Program-made: the position numbers and the translations under genes | Notes under the pieces: generated by a model | Databases searched by the model: none | What the model saw: only the letters and a program-made list of their open reading frames with translations | What the model was told of the DNA's origin: nothing | Assembly (NCBI GenBank): GCA_040954595.2 | Contig: CM082597.2 | Location: 6,944,001-7,008,000 of the forward strand | Length of the DNA stretch: 64,000 bases | DNA from: Balanoglossus misakiensis | Taxonomy: Eukaryota; Hemichordata | Direction: 5' to 3' | Shown: positions 1 through 12,083 of the stretch, one piece after another | How the letters are laid out: each line of letters starts with the position of its first letter | How positions within the stretch are numbered: the first letter of the stretch is position 1

Positions 1-943
1 AGTTTCTTCATATGAAGGTGTCATTGCCAAAAATATGCAAATTAGCTGGGAAAATGTGAAATTGGTCAAAACTCAAACACTCGACAACCACTGGTCATAT
101 TGATTTGAAAATTGGTATGCATGTACCTTATGTCAACCTCATACAGTCCTGTATGTTTTGAGCTAATATTATCGATTTCCTATTTTTATGCATTTTTTTG
201 TATTTTTCCATGTTATTGGTAAAAAGTCTTCATTTCTGAAAGTGATGGGCTTACTTCTTTGAAATTTAGTATGAAGCTTCCTAATGGTTGTCTGAGTAAC
301 CATAGTTTTGTTCAAATTGTTGCAAAATTTGCATATTTATAATTTTGAGCAATATTTGCCATTTTTGGTCAAAAGTTTTTTTCTTTGCAATTTGGTAGGC
401 ATGTTTGTAGGGGTAACCTAAGTAATATGTTGTAAAAATGTGATATTTGCATAAATGTGTTATCGGGGAAACTTATGCAATTTTTGTCAAAAATTGTTTC
501 TCTGAAACCGCTTGTCATATTGCATTGAACTTTGGCAGCATGTTCCTTGTAGTGATTGAAGTAAGATATTGTACAATTTTGGTGATATTTGCATATTTGT
601 GTTTTTGTCACTTTTGAACAAATATTTTCTGTGAAACTGCTTGTTGGATTGCTTTGAAATTTGTTTTTCTCTGATTGCTCTGAAATTTAGGATATAATTT
701 CATAACACATACATGTATATGTGCAACTTTTATTCAATTCGATATCAGAAATATTTCATATTTTGAGAGTTTTTTTGTAAGTTTCTTTGTTTTTGGTTAG
801 CAAATCTTCTCCTAAACCATTTGTCCAGTTGTTACTATTTCCAAGGAGTTGTTACCCCGAACTAAGAAATGTTTACATAACTTTAATAGGCCAGCTGTTA
901 CAGAGACCACCAGCTATTAAATTTTTAATTACCAGTGGCAGGT

Positions 944-984
<41 letters not shown>

Positions 985-1032
985 TGTCTGTCTGTGTGTC
1001 TGTTCCAGGGCTGACTGAAAGAAGTTGCAAGG
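1..1032 (+). repeat. Repeat family R1, copy 0 (5' end cut by window edge)
   Basis: This AT-rich non-coding block is repeated almost base for base at 1619-2682, with an offset of 1618. A third, more diverged copy lies at 4113-6003. It contains a TG microsatellite from about 945. The unit ends in a shared segment 'gctgactgaaagaagttgc', after which copy 0 continues into LINE sequence. No convincing coding content was found; the small reading frames here are low-complexity or not conserved. Confidence 0.85.
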
Positions 1033-1445
1033 ATAAATACGCAGATATCAATGCCAAAACGAGATGGGATTTGACCAAAAAAGACATCAAAGAGTTTACA
1101 ATTAATTATGCACATAATGTTACTAGGAATAACAATCAGCTCATTCCAGAATTAGAAAAACAGTTAGAACTGGCTGAACAAAACATGTACCCTCAGATGC
1201 AAATATCCAATGCTATGGGTCTATTAAACAGCATTTGGAGGAGTTATATATTCTACAGGCAGAAGGTGCTCAATTACGCTCCAATTTGAAAGCAGCATGG
1301 ATTGAAAAAGGTAAAAAAAAAACTAAGTATTTTTTGAGTTTAGAAAAGTCCATTGCAATGAAAAAAGAGATAAGGGCACTTTATACACAAGAGGGTACAT
1401 GTGTCTGACTCGGAGCAGATTCTGGATGGACAAAAACGTTTTTAT
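1033..1445 (+). pseudogene. LINE ORF2 fragment, segment just upstream of the reverse transcriptase
   Basis: The translation gives a charged region typical of the stretch between the endonuclease and RT of L1/Tx1-type LINEs. A frame change near 1285 leads into a segment with the recognisable motifs EGAQLRSNLKAAWIEKGKK and TKYFLSLEKS. It stops at about 1410 and is then cut by another copy of repeat R1 at 1446. The downstream RT part resumes near 2785. This is a dead, interrupted copy; its 5' end is outside the window or lost. Confidence 0.75.
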
Positions 1446-2561
1446 TAGGTCCCATTGGTATGTACCATGGGACCTTATGGGATCGGTTGCGTCTGTATGT
1501 ATGTATGGGTGGATGTATGGATGTATGTCTGTATGTCCGTCCACATCAAAAACTTGAAAACAGCAGCGCGTATGACCTCGATATTTGGTGTGTAGATGTA
1601 GGCAGGGCTGTAGATGGGAGTTTCTTCATATGAAGGTGTCATTGCCAAAAATATGCAAATTAGCTGGGAAAATGTGAAATTGGTCAAAACTCAAACACTC
1701 GACAACCACTGGTCATATTGATTTGAAAATTGGTATGCATGTACCTTATGTCAACCTCATACAGTCCTGTATGTTTTGAGCTAATATTATCGATTTCCTA
1801 TTTTTATGCATTTTTTTGTATTTTTCCATGTTATTGGTAAAAAGTCTTCATTTCTGAAAGTGATGGGCTTACTTCTTTGAAATTTAGTATGAAGCTTCCT
1901 AATGGTTGTCTGAGTAACCATAGTTTTGTTCAAATTGTTGCAAAATTTGCATATTTATAATTTTGAGCAATATTTGCCATTTTTGGTCAAAAGTTTTTTT
2001 CTTTGCAATTTGGTAGGCATGTTTGTAGGGGTAACCTAAGTAATATGTTGTAAAAATGTGATATTTGCATAAATGTGTTATCGGGGAAATTTATGCAATT
2101 TTTGTCAAAAATTGTTTCTCTGAAACCGCTTGTCATATTGCATTGAACTTTGGCAGCATGTTCCTTGTAGTGATTGAAGTAAGATATTGTACAATTTTGG
2201 TGATATTTGCATATTTGTGTTTTTGTCACTTTTGAACAAATATTTTCTGTGAAACTGCTTGTTGGATTGCTTTGAAATTTGTTTTTCTCTGATTGCTCTG
2301 AAATTTAGGATATAATTTCATAACACATACATGTATATGTGCAACTTTTATTCAATTCGATATCAGAAATATTTCATATTTTGAGAGTTTTTTTGTAAGT
2401 TTCTTTGTTTTTGGTTAGCAAATCTTCTCCTAAACCATTTGTCCAGTTGTTACTATTTCCAAGGAGTTGTTACCCCGAACTAAGAAATGTTTACATAACT
2501 TTAATAGGCCAGCTGTTACAGAGACCACCAGCTATTAAATTTTTAATTACCAGTGGCAGGT

Positions 2562-2636
<75 letters not shown>

Positions 2637-2682
2637 TGTCTGTGTGTCTGTTCCAGGGCTGACTGAAAGAAGTTGCTTCTCA
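1446..2682 (+). repeat. Repeat family R1, copy 1, inserted in the LINE
   Basis: It starts with a short palindromic head (AGGTCCCAT ... ATGGGACCT, 1446-1474), followed by a GTAT/GGAT simple repeat. It then continues as the same sequence as window positions 1-1032, including a longer TG microsatellite at about 2564-2634. It separates two parts of one LINE reading frame, so it looks like an insertion or a local duplication within the LINE. It has no recognised terminal repeats and its element class is unknown. Confidence 0.8.
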
Positions 2683-2784
2683 TTGTGTTTGTACAGACAA
2701 TTTTTGGTCTAGCACCACTGGTAAGACTGACATGACACATGACAGTTTATTGGGCATGTTCCTTGTTAATTTTTTTACATTCCA

Positions 2785-4112
2785 TATTTCTATATTTGTA
2801 ATTTATACAAGTCAATTGATAAAGAGATGGATTTAAACGAGTTTTTAGGGGACACACCTGTGCTGCATTTGACAGAAGACCAGCGTAACATGTGTGAAGG
2901 TGAATTGCTGGAGAAGGAATGTTTTACTGCACTTTCTAGCATTGCCAACAATAAGTCCCCGGGTTCTGACGGCCTAACAGCCGAGTTTTATCGTTTCTTT
3001 TGGCGGGATATTTCTGATTTTGTTTTATCTTCTTTAAACGAAGCATATAGTAGCGGAAACCTGTCGGTTTCTCAAAAACGCGGGGTGCTTACACTTTTGT
3101 TTAAGAAGGGTGCAGAGGAAGATCTTAACAATTGGCGTCCAATTTCCCTTCTTAACACTGACTACAAGATTGCTACCAAAGCACTGTCAAATCGTCTGAA
3201 ACGCGTCCTTCCTTCATTAATTCATCGTGATCAAACTGGGTACATAAAAGGGCGTTACATTGGTGAAAACGTCCGTCTTATTTCTGATATTTTCCAGCTG
3301 TCTAGAAAACAAAAAGCCGACAGCGCAATTATTTTTGTCGACTATGAAAAGGCTTTTGACAGCGTCAATTGGGTGTATATCGAGGAAGTGTTACGGAGGT
3401 TTCAGTTTGGTCAGTCTTTTTGTCAGTGGGTTAAAACTCTTTATACAAATATTCAAAGTTGTATTTTGTACAAAGGCTGGTGTTCCAGGTTTTTCAATTT
3501 ACATCGTGGTGTAAGGCAAGGCTGCTCTCTTTCGGCCTTGCTGTTTGTACTTGCCATTGAAATGCTAGCATGCAAAATTAAACATAAAGGGTGTCAAGTT
3601 ACCAACTCACAACAACAGAGTTTGTGAAGCAAAAATTTTCCTGCTAGCAGATGACACGACTATTTTTGTGCGTGACAAAGCCTCGATTGAACATTTGCTA
3701 GTTATCATGGACAGTTTTAACAGTTGCAGTGGTCTAAAAATTAACAAGGATAAATAACTGCTATTGAAAACTTAGTAGTGTCATGGAAAAGACGACACCT
3801 TACTCTTTATGGTAAAATTCTCGTCACAAAATATTTAATATTGTCAAAAATTACATACTTGTCATCTGTCATTGGTATCCCTGATGATATTTGCTGTAAA
3901 ATTCAGGCTCTCATCGATAATATAAGAGTAATAGGAAAATTTCAAAAAGGGTTCTCTACAGGGTATAACTATGGTGGTCTAAAGCATGTTAATGTACAGT
4001 TTCAGATAAAAGCAATGTACGCCATGTGGGTTAAAAGGCTAGTCGAAAGTAAAGATGTGACATGGTCTGTTTTACCATGGTCCTTCTTTCAGTTAGACGA
4101 GACAACGAATTA
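2785..4112 (+). pseudogene. LINE reverse transcriptase, L1/Tx1-like, degenerate
   Basis: An intact frame at 2827-3627 carries RT blocks: NKSPGSDGLTAEFYRFFW, NNWRPISLLNTDYKI, DQTGYIKGR, FVDYEKAFDSV and GVRQGCSLSALLF. A one-base frame change near 3590 is needed to read on into the catalytic LLADDT motif (about 3645-3662). The next stop is near 3755. Sequence resumes with the post-RT segment RRHLTLYGKILVTKYLILSK at 3787-3846 and is cut at about 4112 by repeat R1. The frame change, internal loss and truncation make it inactive. The motif style (NWRPISLLNTDYKI, RGVRQGCSLS) fits L1/Tx1 clades better than CR1; this is family recognition, not a search result. Confidence 0.88.
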
Positions 4113-6003
4113 CTACTTACAAACTTGAAAACCGCAGCGCGTATAACCTCAATATTTGATGTGTTGATGCAAGCCGGGTTGTAGATGGGAGTTTGTTCAA
4201 ATGCACTCTCCCCAATCCCTATATATGGAAGTGCTCATTAATATTTAATGATGATAGCGCCCTCGAGGTCAGACAAGTTTTAGACCAATCAGAAAGCAGC
4301 TATTACGCTCGTAGTGTACAAGTACTTTGTCTTTTCATGCTTTTGTTCCGGGTTTTATATACCCCATGTTTCTCACTCTGTAAAACGAAATTCTGTCGGC
4401 TAAAAAACTTGCCCGCTGGTATATCGATTCTTTGACCCCGAAGCAACAAGTTTACCATTGCGATTGGATTTTCACCGTTGTTTTGAGGTTTGAGGCCGTC
4501 GTGAATCACGACGTGGCCATGGGTCCAGCCAAGCACGAAGACATTTCTCCAGGAATCACATCAGGTAGTGATACCGCAAAATGGGGACTTTTGGCGTCAA
4601 TTGTGTTAGTCATTGCGGTGATAGGCGTCGGACATCGGAACATGGGTGGACGATATACACACAAGTTCGCCAATCCGTACCATGAAGCATGGACAGGGCA
4701 TATGCGCTTAATGCACAGATATGTTTTTGGAAGGAAGGAATGGTCATTAAGCCATGCAAACCAGGTACTGATCGATCAAGTGTCAATGATGTCGACATCA
4801 CACTGAATAAACCCAATTGACGAACTATATAAACCAATGTAAAATATCGACGAGAATTTTATGAAGTACAAGCTTTTCCGTGTCTCCTCCGTTGTACATG
4901 CGTTCATCTTGTATACATCGATCGTACACAGTTTTGCTTCATGTCCATGACGTTGATCTGGACTACTACATGTGTAACGACACAGAAGGTCGGGTGCCGC
5001 TCCGTGTGTGAAAACTTCGCTTGTTATTGACAGCTAACATTTATCTAAAATTGCCAATGAGGGCTTGATCAAAGACAATAAAATAACAATGAAAACCGCT
5101 TTCCTGAATATCAGCAATCAGATCAGAAAGACGGAGCAGAAACAGTGCGCAAACACATTAAAACGTCGCGCGGCACTTGCACTTGACTTCAGGTCATCTG
5201 ACTACTCATTAATATGCGCACGCATCTGATTGGTCACTTCAGTAAATTTTCAGTACCTTTGACTCTATATGAATATTAATGAGCACTTCCATATATAGGG
5301 ATCGGGGAGAGTGAAATGAAGTTGTCATTGCCAAAAATATGCAAATTAGCTGGGAAAATGTGAAATTGGTCAAAACTCAAAAAAGCAACAACCACTGGTC
5401 AGATCGATTTGAAAATTGGCATGCATATGTAGTATGTCTACCTCAAACCGTCCTATTTGTTTAGAGCTAATATTATCGATTTTCTATTTTTTTATGCATT
5501 TTTCCATATTATTGGTAAAAAAAATCATTTCTGAAAATGAATGGCCTACTTCTTTGAAATTTTGTACGAAGCTTCCCATAGGCTGTCTGTGTAACCATAG
5601 TTTTGTTTAAATTTGCATATTTATAATTTTGAGCAATATTTGCCATTTTTGTTCAATTTTTTTTTTCTGAAACCGCATGCCAGATTGCTTTGCAATTTGG
5701 TAGGCATGTTCCTAGGGGTAAGATGTTGTTAATATTTGCATAAATGTGATATTGGGGAAATTTTTGCAATTTTTGTCAAAAATAGTTTTTTTCTGAAACT
5801 GCGTGTCACATCATCGCATTGAACTTTGGCAGGCAAATTCCTCATAGTGATTGAAGTTAGATATTGTACCATTTTGGTGATATATGCATATTTGTATTTT
5901 TGCCACCTTTGAACAAATATTTTTTGTAAAACTGCTTTGAAATTTGTTTTTTCTCTGATTGCTTTGAAATTTAGGATACAATTTCATAACAAATACATGA
6001 GTG
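4113..6003 (+). repeat. Repeat family R1, copy 2, split by a DNA transposon
   Basis: 4113-4203 matches the R1 segment at about 1543-1630 (aaacttgaaaaccgcagcgc). 5314-6003 matches the continuation (ttgtcattgccaaaaatatg and onward). The two halves become colinear when 4204-5313 and one 5-bp target copy are removed. It is diverged from copies 0 and 1 by scattered substitutions and small deletions and lacks the TG microsatellite end. Confidence 0.8.
4204..5313. mobile_element. 1110-bp non-autonomous DNA transposon, 42-bp TIRs, 5-bp TSD
   Basis: The termini are inverted repeats of about 42 bp starting CACTCTCCCC; the two ends differ at one position (A/G at base 11). Both sides are flanked by the 5-bp duplication aaatg (4199-4203 and 5314-5318). 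Removing the element and one aaatg restores colinearity with repeat R1, so the boundaries are firm. A 124-codon frame inside (4432-4806) has a hydrophobic stretch but no transposase motif I recognise. A 5-bp TSD with CAC-starting termini recalls Transib-type elements, and some short-TSD hAT families are an alternative. The superfamily is not settled. Confidence 0.85.
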
Positions 6004-6277
6004 TATATACATGTAGTGAAAGAACATTCGACCACACACAACTTCCATCCCGTTTTATGATATGAGAGTAAAATCTCGCCCAAAATGAATAAATGGTAGA
6101 GACCAATTATTCACTTTGGCAAGTTTTTTCACTCTCGTGTCTACAAGTGGGATGGAAGTTGTGTGTGGTCGAACTTTGATTCACTATATATCCACATGTA
6201 CAATAACATAAACGGTGTCTTGTATCAAACAAAATTAATCGGAAAAGGGCGGTGAGAGAGAGACTTTGTCCCTTTAA
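6000..6277. mobile_element. TTAA-ended palindromic MITE (family M1), truncated copy
   Basis: Full copies of this family start TTAAAGGGACAAAGTCTCTC, end with the complement, and are palindromic around 'aaaatgaataa'. This copy has the centre and right half and ends in gagactttgtccctttaa at the TTAA 6274-6277. Its left half is missing where it meets repeat R1. The arms include accacacacaacttccatcc and its inverse. Confidence 0.8.
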
Positions 6278-6657
6278 TGCAATCTTTGTCAAAATCTTAT
6301 ATTGTGATGAATATTCCAGATTATTCTTGGTATAAGTGATTGTTCTGAGCAATTGCTGGTCAGACTGGTTAAAAGGAAATGACGAAAGATGTGTAAATGC
6401 AGTCAATTTATTTATGAATATATTTACAGTTGTTTGATTGCTAATTGTCATCACAGAATTCTCTGCAAAAATTTTCTATCTAATGCTGTTGTTACAATGA
6501 TTATCATACAAACTGTACCACAGTATTCACAAGATCAATTAGACATTGGCTTACTTTGTTTAGTCATAGTTTATCAAAAACATCTGTCTGTCTGGCGTAC
6601 ACATCATAGTCTTTTCCAGACCAGTTACCAAATTACCGATAATTCTCGCTACCTTAA

Positions 6658-6703
6658 GGGACCGTTCAGTTTTTACGGCTGGGGGGGGGGGGAGTTTGTG
6701 TCA
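6658..6703 (+). mobile_element. Left-end fragment of the GGGACCGTTCAG element (family H1)
   Basis: This segment reads gggaccgttcagtttttacg, then a G run and gagtttgtgtcat. It matches the left terminus of the roughly 1-kb elements at 54475-55500 and 57865-58916. Only the left end is present, and it lies inside segmental duplication copy 1 at a point where copy 2 has different sequence. Confidence 0.7.
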
Positions 6704-6877
6704 TAAAGGATAACACTAATTAATGTTCACTGAATTGCTTTGGCACAATTTGACCGAAAATCACCGTAACAACAGTCTTCTCTTTTCTCTGTAAATGTTT
6801 ATTCTGCTACGTATAAAATATTGTTATATTTTATTACACAAATGGTACTTCAATGGCACAATGCATTCCTGTGTTCA

Positions 6878-7130
6878 AGTCTGGTCCCCTGCCCCATTCC
6901 CACCGCTGGCTGTGCTATGCTAAAGGGAAAGGGGTCAGGTACGGGCTATTGTAAACATGGCTCTCATTGGCATACAGACATTTGGAGGCATCCATCTTGT
7001 TTATGATCACATGGTCTTTGTTTCAGGACAAATATGCTGGGCAGGTTTTTGGCCAAGATCGGGCTGTACCTGACCCCTTTCCCTTTAGCGTAGCGCAGCC
7101 AGCGGTGGGAATGGGGCAGGGAACCAGACT
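6878..7130. repeat. Fold-back element with ~64-bp arms
   Basis: The left arm (from agtctggtcccctgccccat) and the right arm (ending atggggcagggaaccagact) are inverted complements over about 64 bp, with roughly 120 bp between them. A rearranged version sits at about 15095-15297 in segmental duplication copy 2. A single arm (tagcgcagccagcggcggga) is found at about 31740-31775, upstream of UBASH3 exon 1. It is probably a MITE; no clear target duplication was found. Confidence 0.7.
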
Positions 7131-8620
7131 ATCCTGTGTTCTTGACATAATTCCCATAATTCCAAGGGTGCATATTAATGACAATATTTCTATTTGCCAA
7201 ACTTATTTGATTTATCTCGCAATTCCATCATTCTAAAGAAACCATGTGTTTTCCAGATTAATACTTGTAAAGAAATATTCACATCCGATATATGTTGCTA
7301 TAACAACTGTTGCTAAGTAGGTTCCAAATTTCAGAACTTTTTTTAGGAGTTTTTAGTTCAAAAATTAAAGTTTCAAGGACATGATTGTAGAGTGTGTTTT
7401 TTAGCCATTTATGATCATGAACATTTTATGAGAACATAATCGGCTAAATCAATATTCCATGACTTTCCACACGTCAATTTTGTCGACCATGAAACTGTAT
7501 TTAAAATACAGAACAAATCAGTAAAAATCCTCAGAAATTATATTTAATACTTCTATAATTAGCCGCAAACTTTCTGACATTATTGCATGATCTTGTTCTC
7601 CTATTGGTTGAAAATGACCATGCACTGACATGTAACCATTTTTAATAGAATGTTTCAAAACATGAACCAAGAAATATGTCCTGAAAATTCTTATTTATGT
7701 GTATTCTTCGATATTAAATGACGTCAGACGAGCTCAGGCGGCAGTTACATTGGCATTCAAATTTCCAGATGACGGGCAACTTCAACAACGTGGTGCAGAC
7801 AAAGACAGTACAGACAAAACGCCATGAGGCTGATAAGGCATTATACATGATACATGTTACGTGTCTGGCAGTTGTACTCAGAAAAACTTTTACTGGATGC
7901 CAAAATATTGCTTGCCCGTCACCTGGAAATGACAACGCTGTGGGTCACATGGCCAGATCACGTGATTGAAGTAAGGAATACTTTGTATCTTCCACAATAT
8001 GTGTATAATTCTCAAAACTATTTATTAGAAGATGCAATATATATTATGAGCTAGAGGGAGTTGTTATTTCTGTTTACTGGCAAATATTAAAATTTGTTGA
8101 CAAGCACACTGCAGTTCATTCTATTTCTGGATATTTTCTCGAATAAAGATTCTATTATTTATGAAAATAAAAAAATATCAAAGCTATAATACAGTCTGAT
8201 GTAATATTTGATTGACATTTAAAAAAATATGTCTCTTCTAAACCTGTGTTGCTGTAGCAGACAATGAAAAGGCTGCCCTCTACCAGACGATGTGAGTCAC
8301 AACAATGTGCTATCCTCACAGAGCCTGGACATCTCCTTCCATTGACTGAAACGCAACACAATCTGAATAAAAAGAGTTTCTGTTACTTTTTCTTAAAGCT
8401 CCATTAGCTGTATTGTTTCACTATATCTTCAGTATTTTTGTTTTGTGTATCTTCTGCAGTTTCTTGTTTGAATTCTAACTTCAGCTTCATTGGCAACATT
8501 ATATTCAGTTTGAGAGAATCTCGTGACGCCTTGCATTGTTGTCAATTATGTGTAAATATGCGTTCAATTTTTGTCATTGTATTTTGTTGAATTTTGGAAA
8601 AGTGTGTCTCTAAGCATAGA

Positions 8621-8705
8621 TTATATGTACTAGTCTGACATGTTTGGTTGTGTCTTAGAGCATTGCTCTCAGACACAACCAAACATGCCAGACTAGTACA
8701 TATAA
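8621..8705. repeat. Near-perfect hairpin, 40-bp arms, 5-bp loop
   Basis: The arms 8621-8660 and 8666-8705 are complementary at 38 of 40 positions, with loop cattg. The arms start ttatatgtactagtctgaca. The structure stands alone and the flanks are not inverted. It could be the core of a decayed MITE or a small-RNA-type stem-loop; the sequence does not decide between them. Confidence 0.75.
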
Positions 8706-10952
8706 TGTTTACAGATAGCGAAGGCATTCGTTTATTCAAAATCGTAAAACGTGTGGAAAGTATCAGCTAATACATTTTAGATCATTGTTGTATGAGTGCG
8801 TAGGTACTTTACGTAATATAAGAATGGACAACGTTTTTGCAGATATTTAGTATAGATAGATGCCACGGCATTTGAGTGGTTTATTAAGTATGTGCACCTG
8901 GCGAAGCCCAGCTTTACATTAATTGTAGTGAAGTATCGAATGAAGTTGAGCTTACCCCTTGATTGGAACCCATTAGAGTTTTTTTTTTATAATTTGGTGT
9001 CATGTTTACAACTTTGGAATCTAACTTTTCTTTTGATATGTTTACATTAGTCTGAAGAAGAGCTTGTGACAAGTTTCTAGTCGATAATAAAGTTGAATGC
9101 GTTTTTTTCAAAATCACAAGAAGGTACCTGCTTGCTTTTATGAGTAAAGAGGGTTTTCCATTGCATAAACTTATAATTCCTTTAACAGACACGCACTAAT
9201 CATTGGTTCTGCCAAGGTCTATTTTCCGAAAAGCAACGAAGATAACTGGTGTTGACCTTTTTGTTTTCTTGAAAATCGCCACAGTTTTAACACAGGCGGC
9301 CATTTTGAATATCAATTTTGAGACAATGTGACACTATTTTGCTACGTCATTCAAAATTTTGCGCGATGAGTTCTGATTTTTTCTCAATTCGAAAACAATA
9401 TAAAGAGGGTAACGGCCTTGAATGAGTAAATCGTCATGATTTGACTTCTAAATTTCTCTTACATTTATCATTAAGCCTTTGTTTTCAATTAACAGTATCG
9501 CTTGCAAGAATGGCCCGAAGTTCATCACGGTAACTGTCGTTTATTCAGTTGTCCATGTTATCCCAGAGGACTGTTTCACGAAAATAGCCCCGGCGGGGTG
9601 GGGGGAAGAGTAACTCCTTTTAACAGCGTCCTCTGTCGTCCGTGCCACGGAGCATCTATGTTTCACCTTCCATACTGCCATACAGTGGATGTGTGCAGAT
9701 GACTGTGACGGAGAATGTGCTGTATTTGGAAAGTTTCTTGACAAGCGAGATGCGGGCATAGGTATGTATCGATATATGTATATCAACTATTGAATACGAG
9801 AATGATTTGCTCTGGTCTTTTGTATGCATATTGTGCAATCTTGAACGTGTGTGCTGCAACAACGATTGCTAGCTTTGTAGCCGACAGCTTTTTTTTGGGG
9901 GGGGGGGTTCTTGTTGTTGGTCCTTCTAATCCCCGCGTTTGCCGTGTATCGCCCGAGGTGTCTCTAGGGGAAATCATTAACAATTAATTTCGGACGTTTC
10001 AACTTTAGACAAAAGATGCAGATACGAAATGAACTGTTTCACACAATTGATTTTACAAAGAAAAAGTGGGCAGTTTCTACACATTTGTAGTTTACTAGTA
10101 GACTTATGTCAAAAGTCGACATTGTTGGTGTTCAAGAGGTTAAAATTATCGCAAAGCGTTTTGAATATTTCTCAGTAGAAGTGAAATCGAGATACTTTGT
10201 GTAGTGTTATCTGCAGTTTTGGTTAAGTGCGTATATATGCCACACAGCAATGCAAGTTAATGCCTGACCTTTGCTCTTCTTTACAAATGTTAAGATGCCT
10301 CTATGCGCACTAATGCATTGTGCAACTCTATCTCCAATGTAGACGTATATATATGTCATGGGTCATTGACAACATTTTCTCATTGAGGACAAATAGTGTC
10401 ACATAATGATATATTTGACATATTGATATCTATATTTGACAATCTTTCACTGCTTCAAAGAGATGGTCGATCTGGTGTCGGCCATACAAGACCGAACTGT
10501 GCTCTGTTTTTTTTCCAAACTCATTACCATGTTCAGAGTTTTTCCTGAAGCTTTGCATGATTAAGGGTTGATCACATCCAGAATGCATGCGCCACTCATA
10601 ACATACATAATATTACAAGTAAAAAAGTTAAACATCCCGATTTGACATTACTTATTAACAGATGAAGCACACGTTGCCTGGACACATCAGGGTGATTCAG
10701 TCGAAACTCAAAAGCCCCCATCCGAGGTAATGTAATATCATTCACTTAAGATATATTGATCCCCTAATGCTGAAGTTTTTACTCATAGATGTTACTGCAC
10801 AGGTAAACAAAGGACCTACTATAAACAACAATATAAACAACAACATGTATTATCCAGCGGGGATGAGTGGGAGAATTAATGTTAATACAACACTTAACTT
10901 GGCCTAGATATTATATGACCCTTTGCTTCTTTTGGCTTCTATAATTCCCAGA
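8706..10952. other. Intergenic / 5' region of the LicD-like gene
   Basis: No confident gene is visible. Two short stretches bounded by splice-like signals were seen: about 9697-9762 ending in a gtatgt donor, and 10661-10725 between an acceptor and a gtaatg donor. They join in frame with each other, but not with the LicD-like frame. They might be 5' untranslated exons of that gene. A long G run lies at about 9896-9907. Confidence 0.4.
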
Positions 10953-12023
10953 ATGGTGAACATTATGCGAAGGCGGGCATGTATATACATTTTCTGCGTG
11001 GTACTAGTATGTGTATGTACATACTTTGTGAAAAGTCTGCTACTGGCAGTGTGTGGTGGTTGCAACAGGCCTTGCTACATGAGTGACCAGGAGTTCCACG
11101 ACCTCCGATATTTGCTGCGCAAGGTCATCGACGCATTGGAGTTTTCAAACATAACGTATTGGCTTAACGATGGGACTTTACTGGGTGTTTTTCGAATAAA
11201 TGATGTTATGAGGTAGGTACAAATGGTGCCATTTCAAACACAGTTGGGACATAGTTACGTAAATCTGACAATCAAACAAACAAACAAACAAACAAACAGT
11301 CATGCAAGTGGTGGTACCAGGTGTGCAAATACTCTTGTATTTTTCAATTGGGTCAGTCTTGAAAAGTGAAGTACTAGCAGGGCACGCTTACCCATTCCGG
11401 ACACCTGGTACCACCAGGACGACATAGTTATAATAATGATATTATTATCGTTTTGTCGACCTGTTCCTTAGACATATCTTGTTTACCCTGAATGATAAGG
11501 ACAATTGGATCTGTTTTGATGTCACATTCCTCCATTTTATCGTCTTTTTGGGTCGAAATTTAGGCACGACTATGACGGTGACATTGCAATCTTGCGCAAT
11601 GGTGATGTACACCTTTTGGAAGATATATGCACACCGAGACTGGTAGTGGATGGAATTCGACACATTCCGTGCTATATTGACGAACAAGACAGGCGTGGAA
11701 CTTGCGTCTCTCGTTACCTGTACAACACCGCGGTCGTTGACCTGCAGCATTATCAAATCTACACCGATGTATGTGAGAATCTTCCCTGTCGTAAAATAAG
11801 ACGCATCACGACCGTCGACGTGGAAAAGGGAATCACTATCATCCACCGAGTCTCTTACAGTCGTCAACAATTTCCAGCGTCCTGGATATTGCCACGGCAG
11901 AATATCACCTTCCTCGGTGGTATTGCTAGAGTTCCCAGAGAGCTTGAACTGTATGTCCGATATCTATACCCACATTATAAATACGAGATTCGTTACAAAT
12001 GGAATTGCTGGCTTCCTTTTTAA
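10953..12023 (+). CDS. LicD/fukutin-like type II membrane protein, 239 aa, two exons
   Basis: Coding exons 10953-11212 and 11564-12023 are joined in phase 2 (donor ag|gtaggt, acceptor tttag|g), giving 239 residues. Residues about 10-34 form a hydrophobic signal anchor after a basic RRR, so a Golgi/ER type II protein is expected. The LicD signature is visible: ITYWLNDGTLLGVF (residues 67-80), followed after the splice by HDYDGDIAI (88-96). That is the paired 'DGTLLG ... D-x-D' block of the LicD/fukutin/FKRP nucleotidyl/phospho-sugar transferase superfamily. The length is short for FKRP-like enzymes, but the catalytic block is present. The start ATG at 10953 is the first in frame before the anchor; ATG 10965 is an alternative. 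Two AATAAA signals follow about 60 bp after the stop. Its exact substrate is unknown; phosphotransfer onto glycans is inferred from the family. Confidence 0.82.
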
Positions 12024-12083
12024 AGATCTGTGCTGTTTTGTACTTATTTCATACATCGTTTTCTGAAAGTATACTTGTCTTAA

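Larger units (their letters stand above)
6278..8450 (+). repeat. Segmental duplication, copy 1
   Basis: Long stretches match 14253-17010 in the same orientation. Examples are 6290-6650 with 14265-14630, 6720-6830 with 14915-15030, and 7136-8440 with 15295-17000. Differences include indels, an extra Harbinger-like end at 6658-6703 in this copy, and an extra 363-bp transposon in the other. I see no gene in it with confidence; short frames are not conserved between copies. Confidence 0.8.

Noticed and set aside
787-1289. Open frames running through the TG microsatellite on both strands
   Set aside because: They consist of CV/HT dipeptide repeats from the microsatellite; only the LINE-like continuation after 1033 is meaningful.
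4432-4806. 124-codon frame inside the 1110-bp transposon
   Set aside because: No DDE or other transposase motif; only a hydrophobic stretch. Not called as a gene, though it may be captured sequence.
4204-5313. RAG recombination-signal-like termini
   Set aside because: CACTCTC does not match the RSS heptamer CACAGTG or the Transib consensus, and no nonamer with 12/23 spacing was seen.
9697-10725. Two exon-like blocks that join as MCADDCDGECAVFGKFLDKR then DEAHVAWTHQGDSVETQKPP
   Set aside because: They join in frame to each other but not to the LicD-like exon, and match no family I know. Kept only as possible 5' UTR exons.
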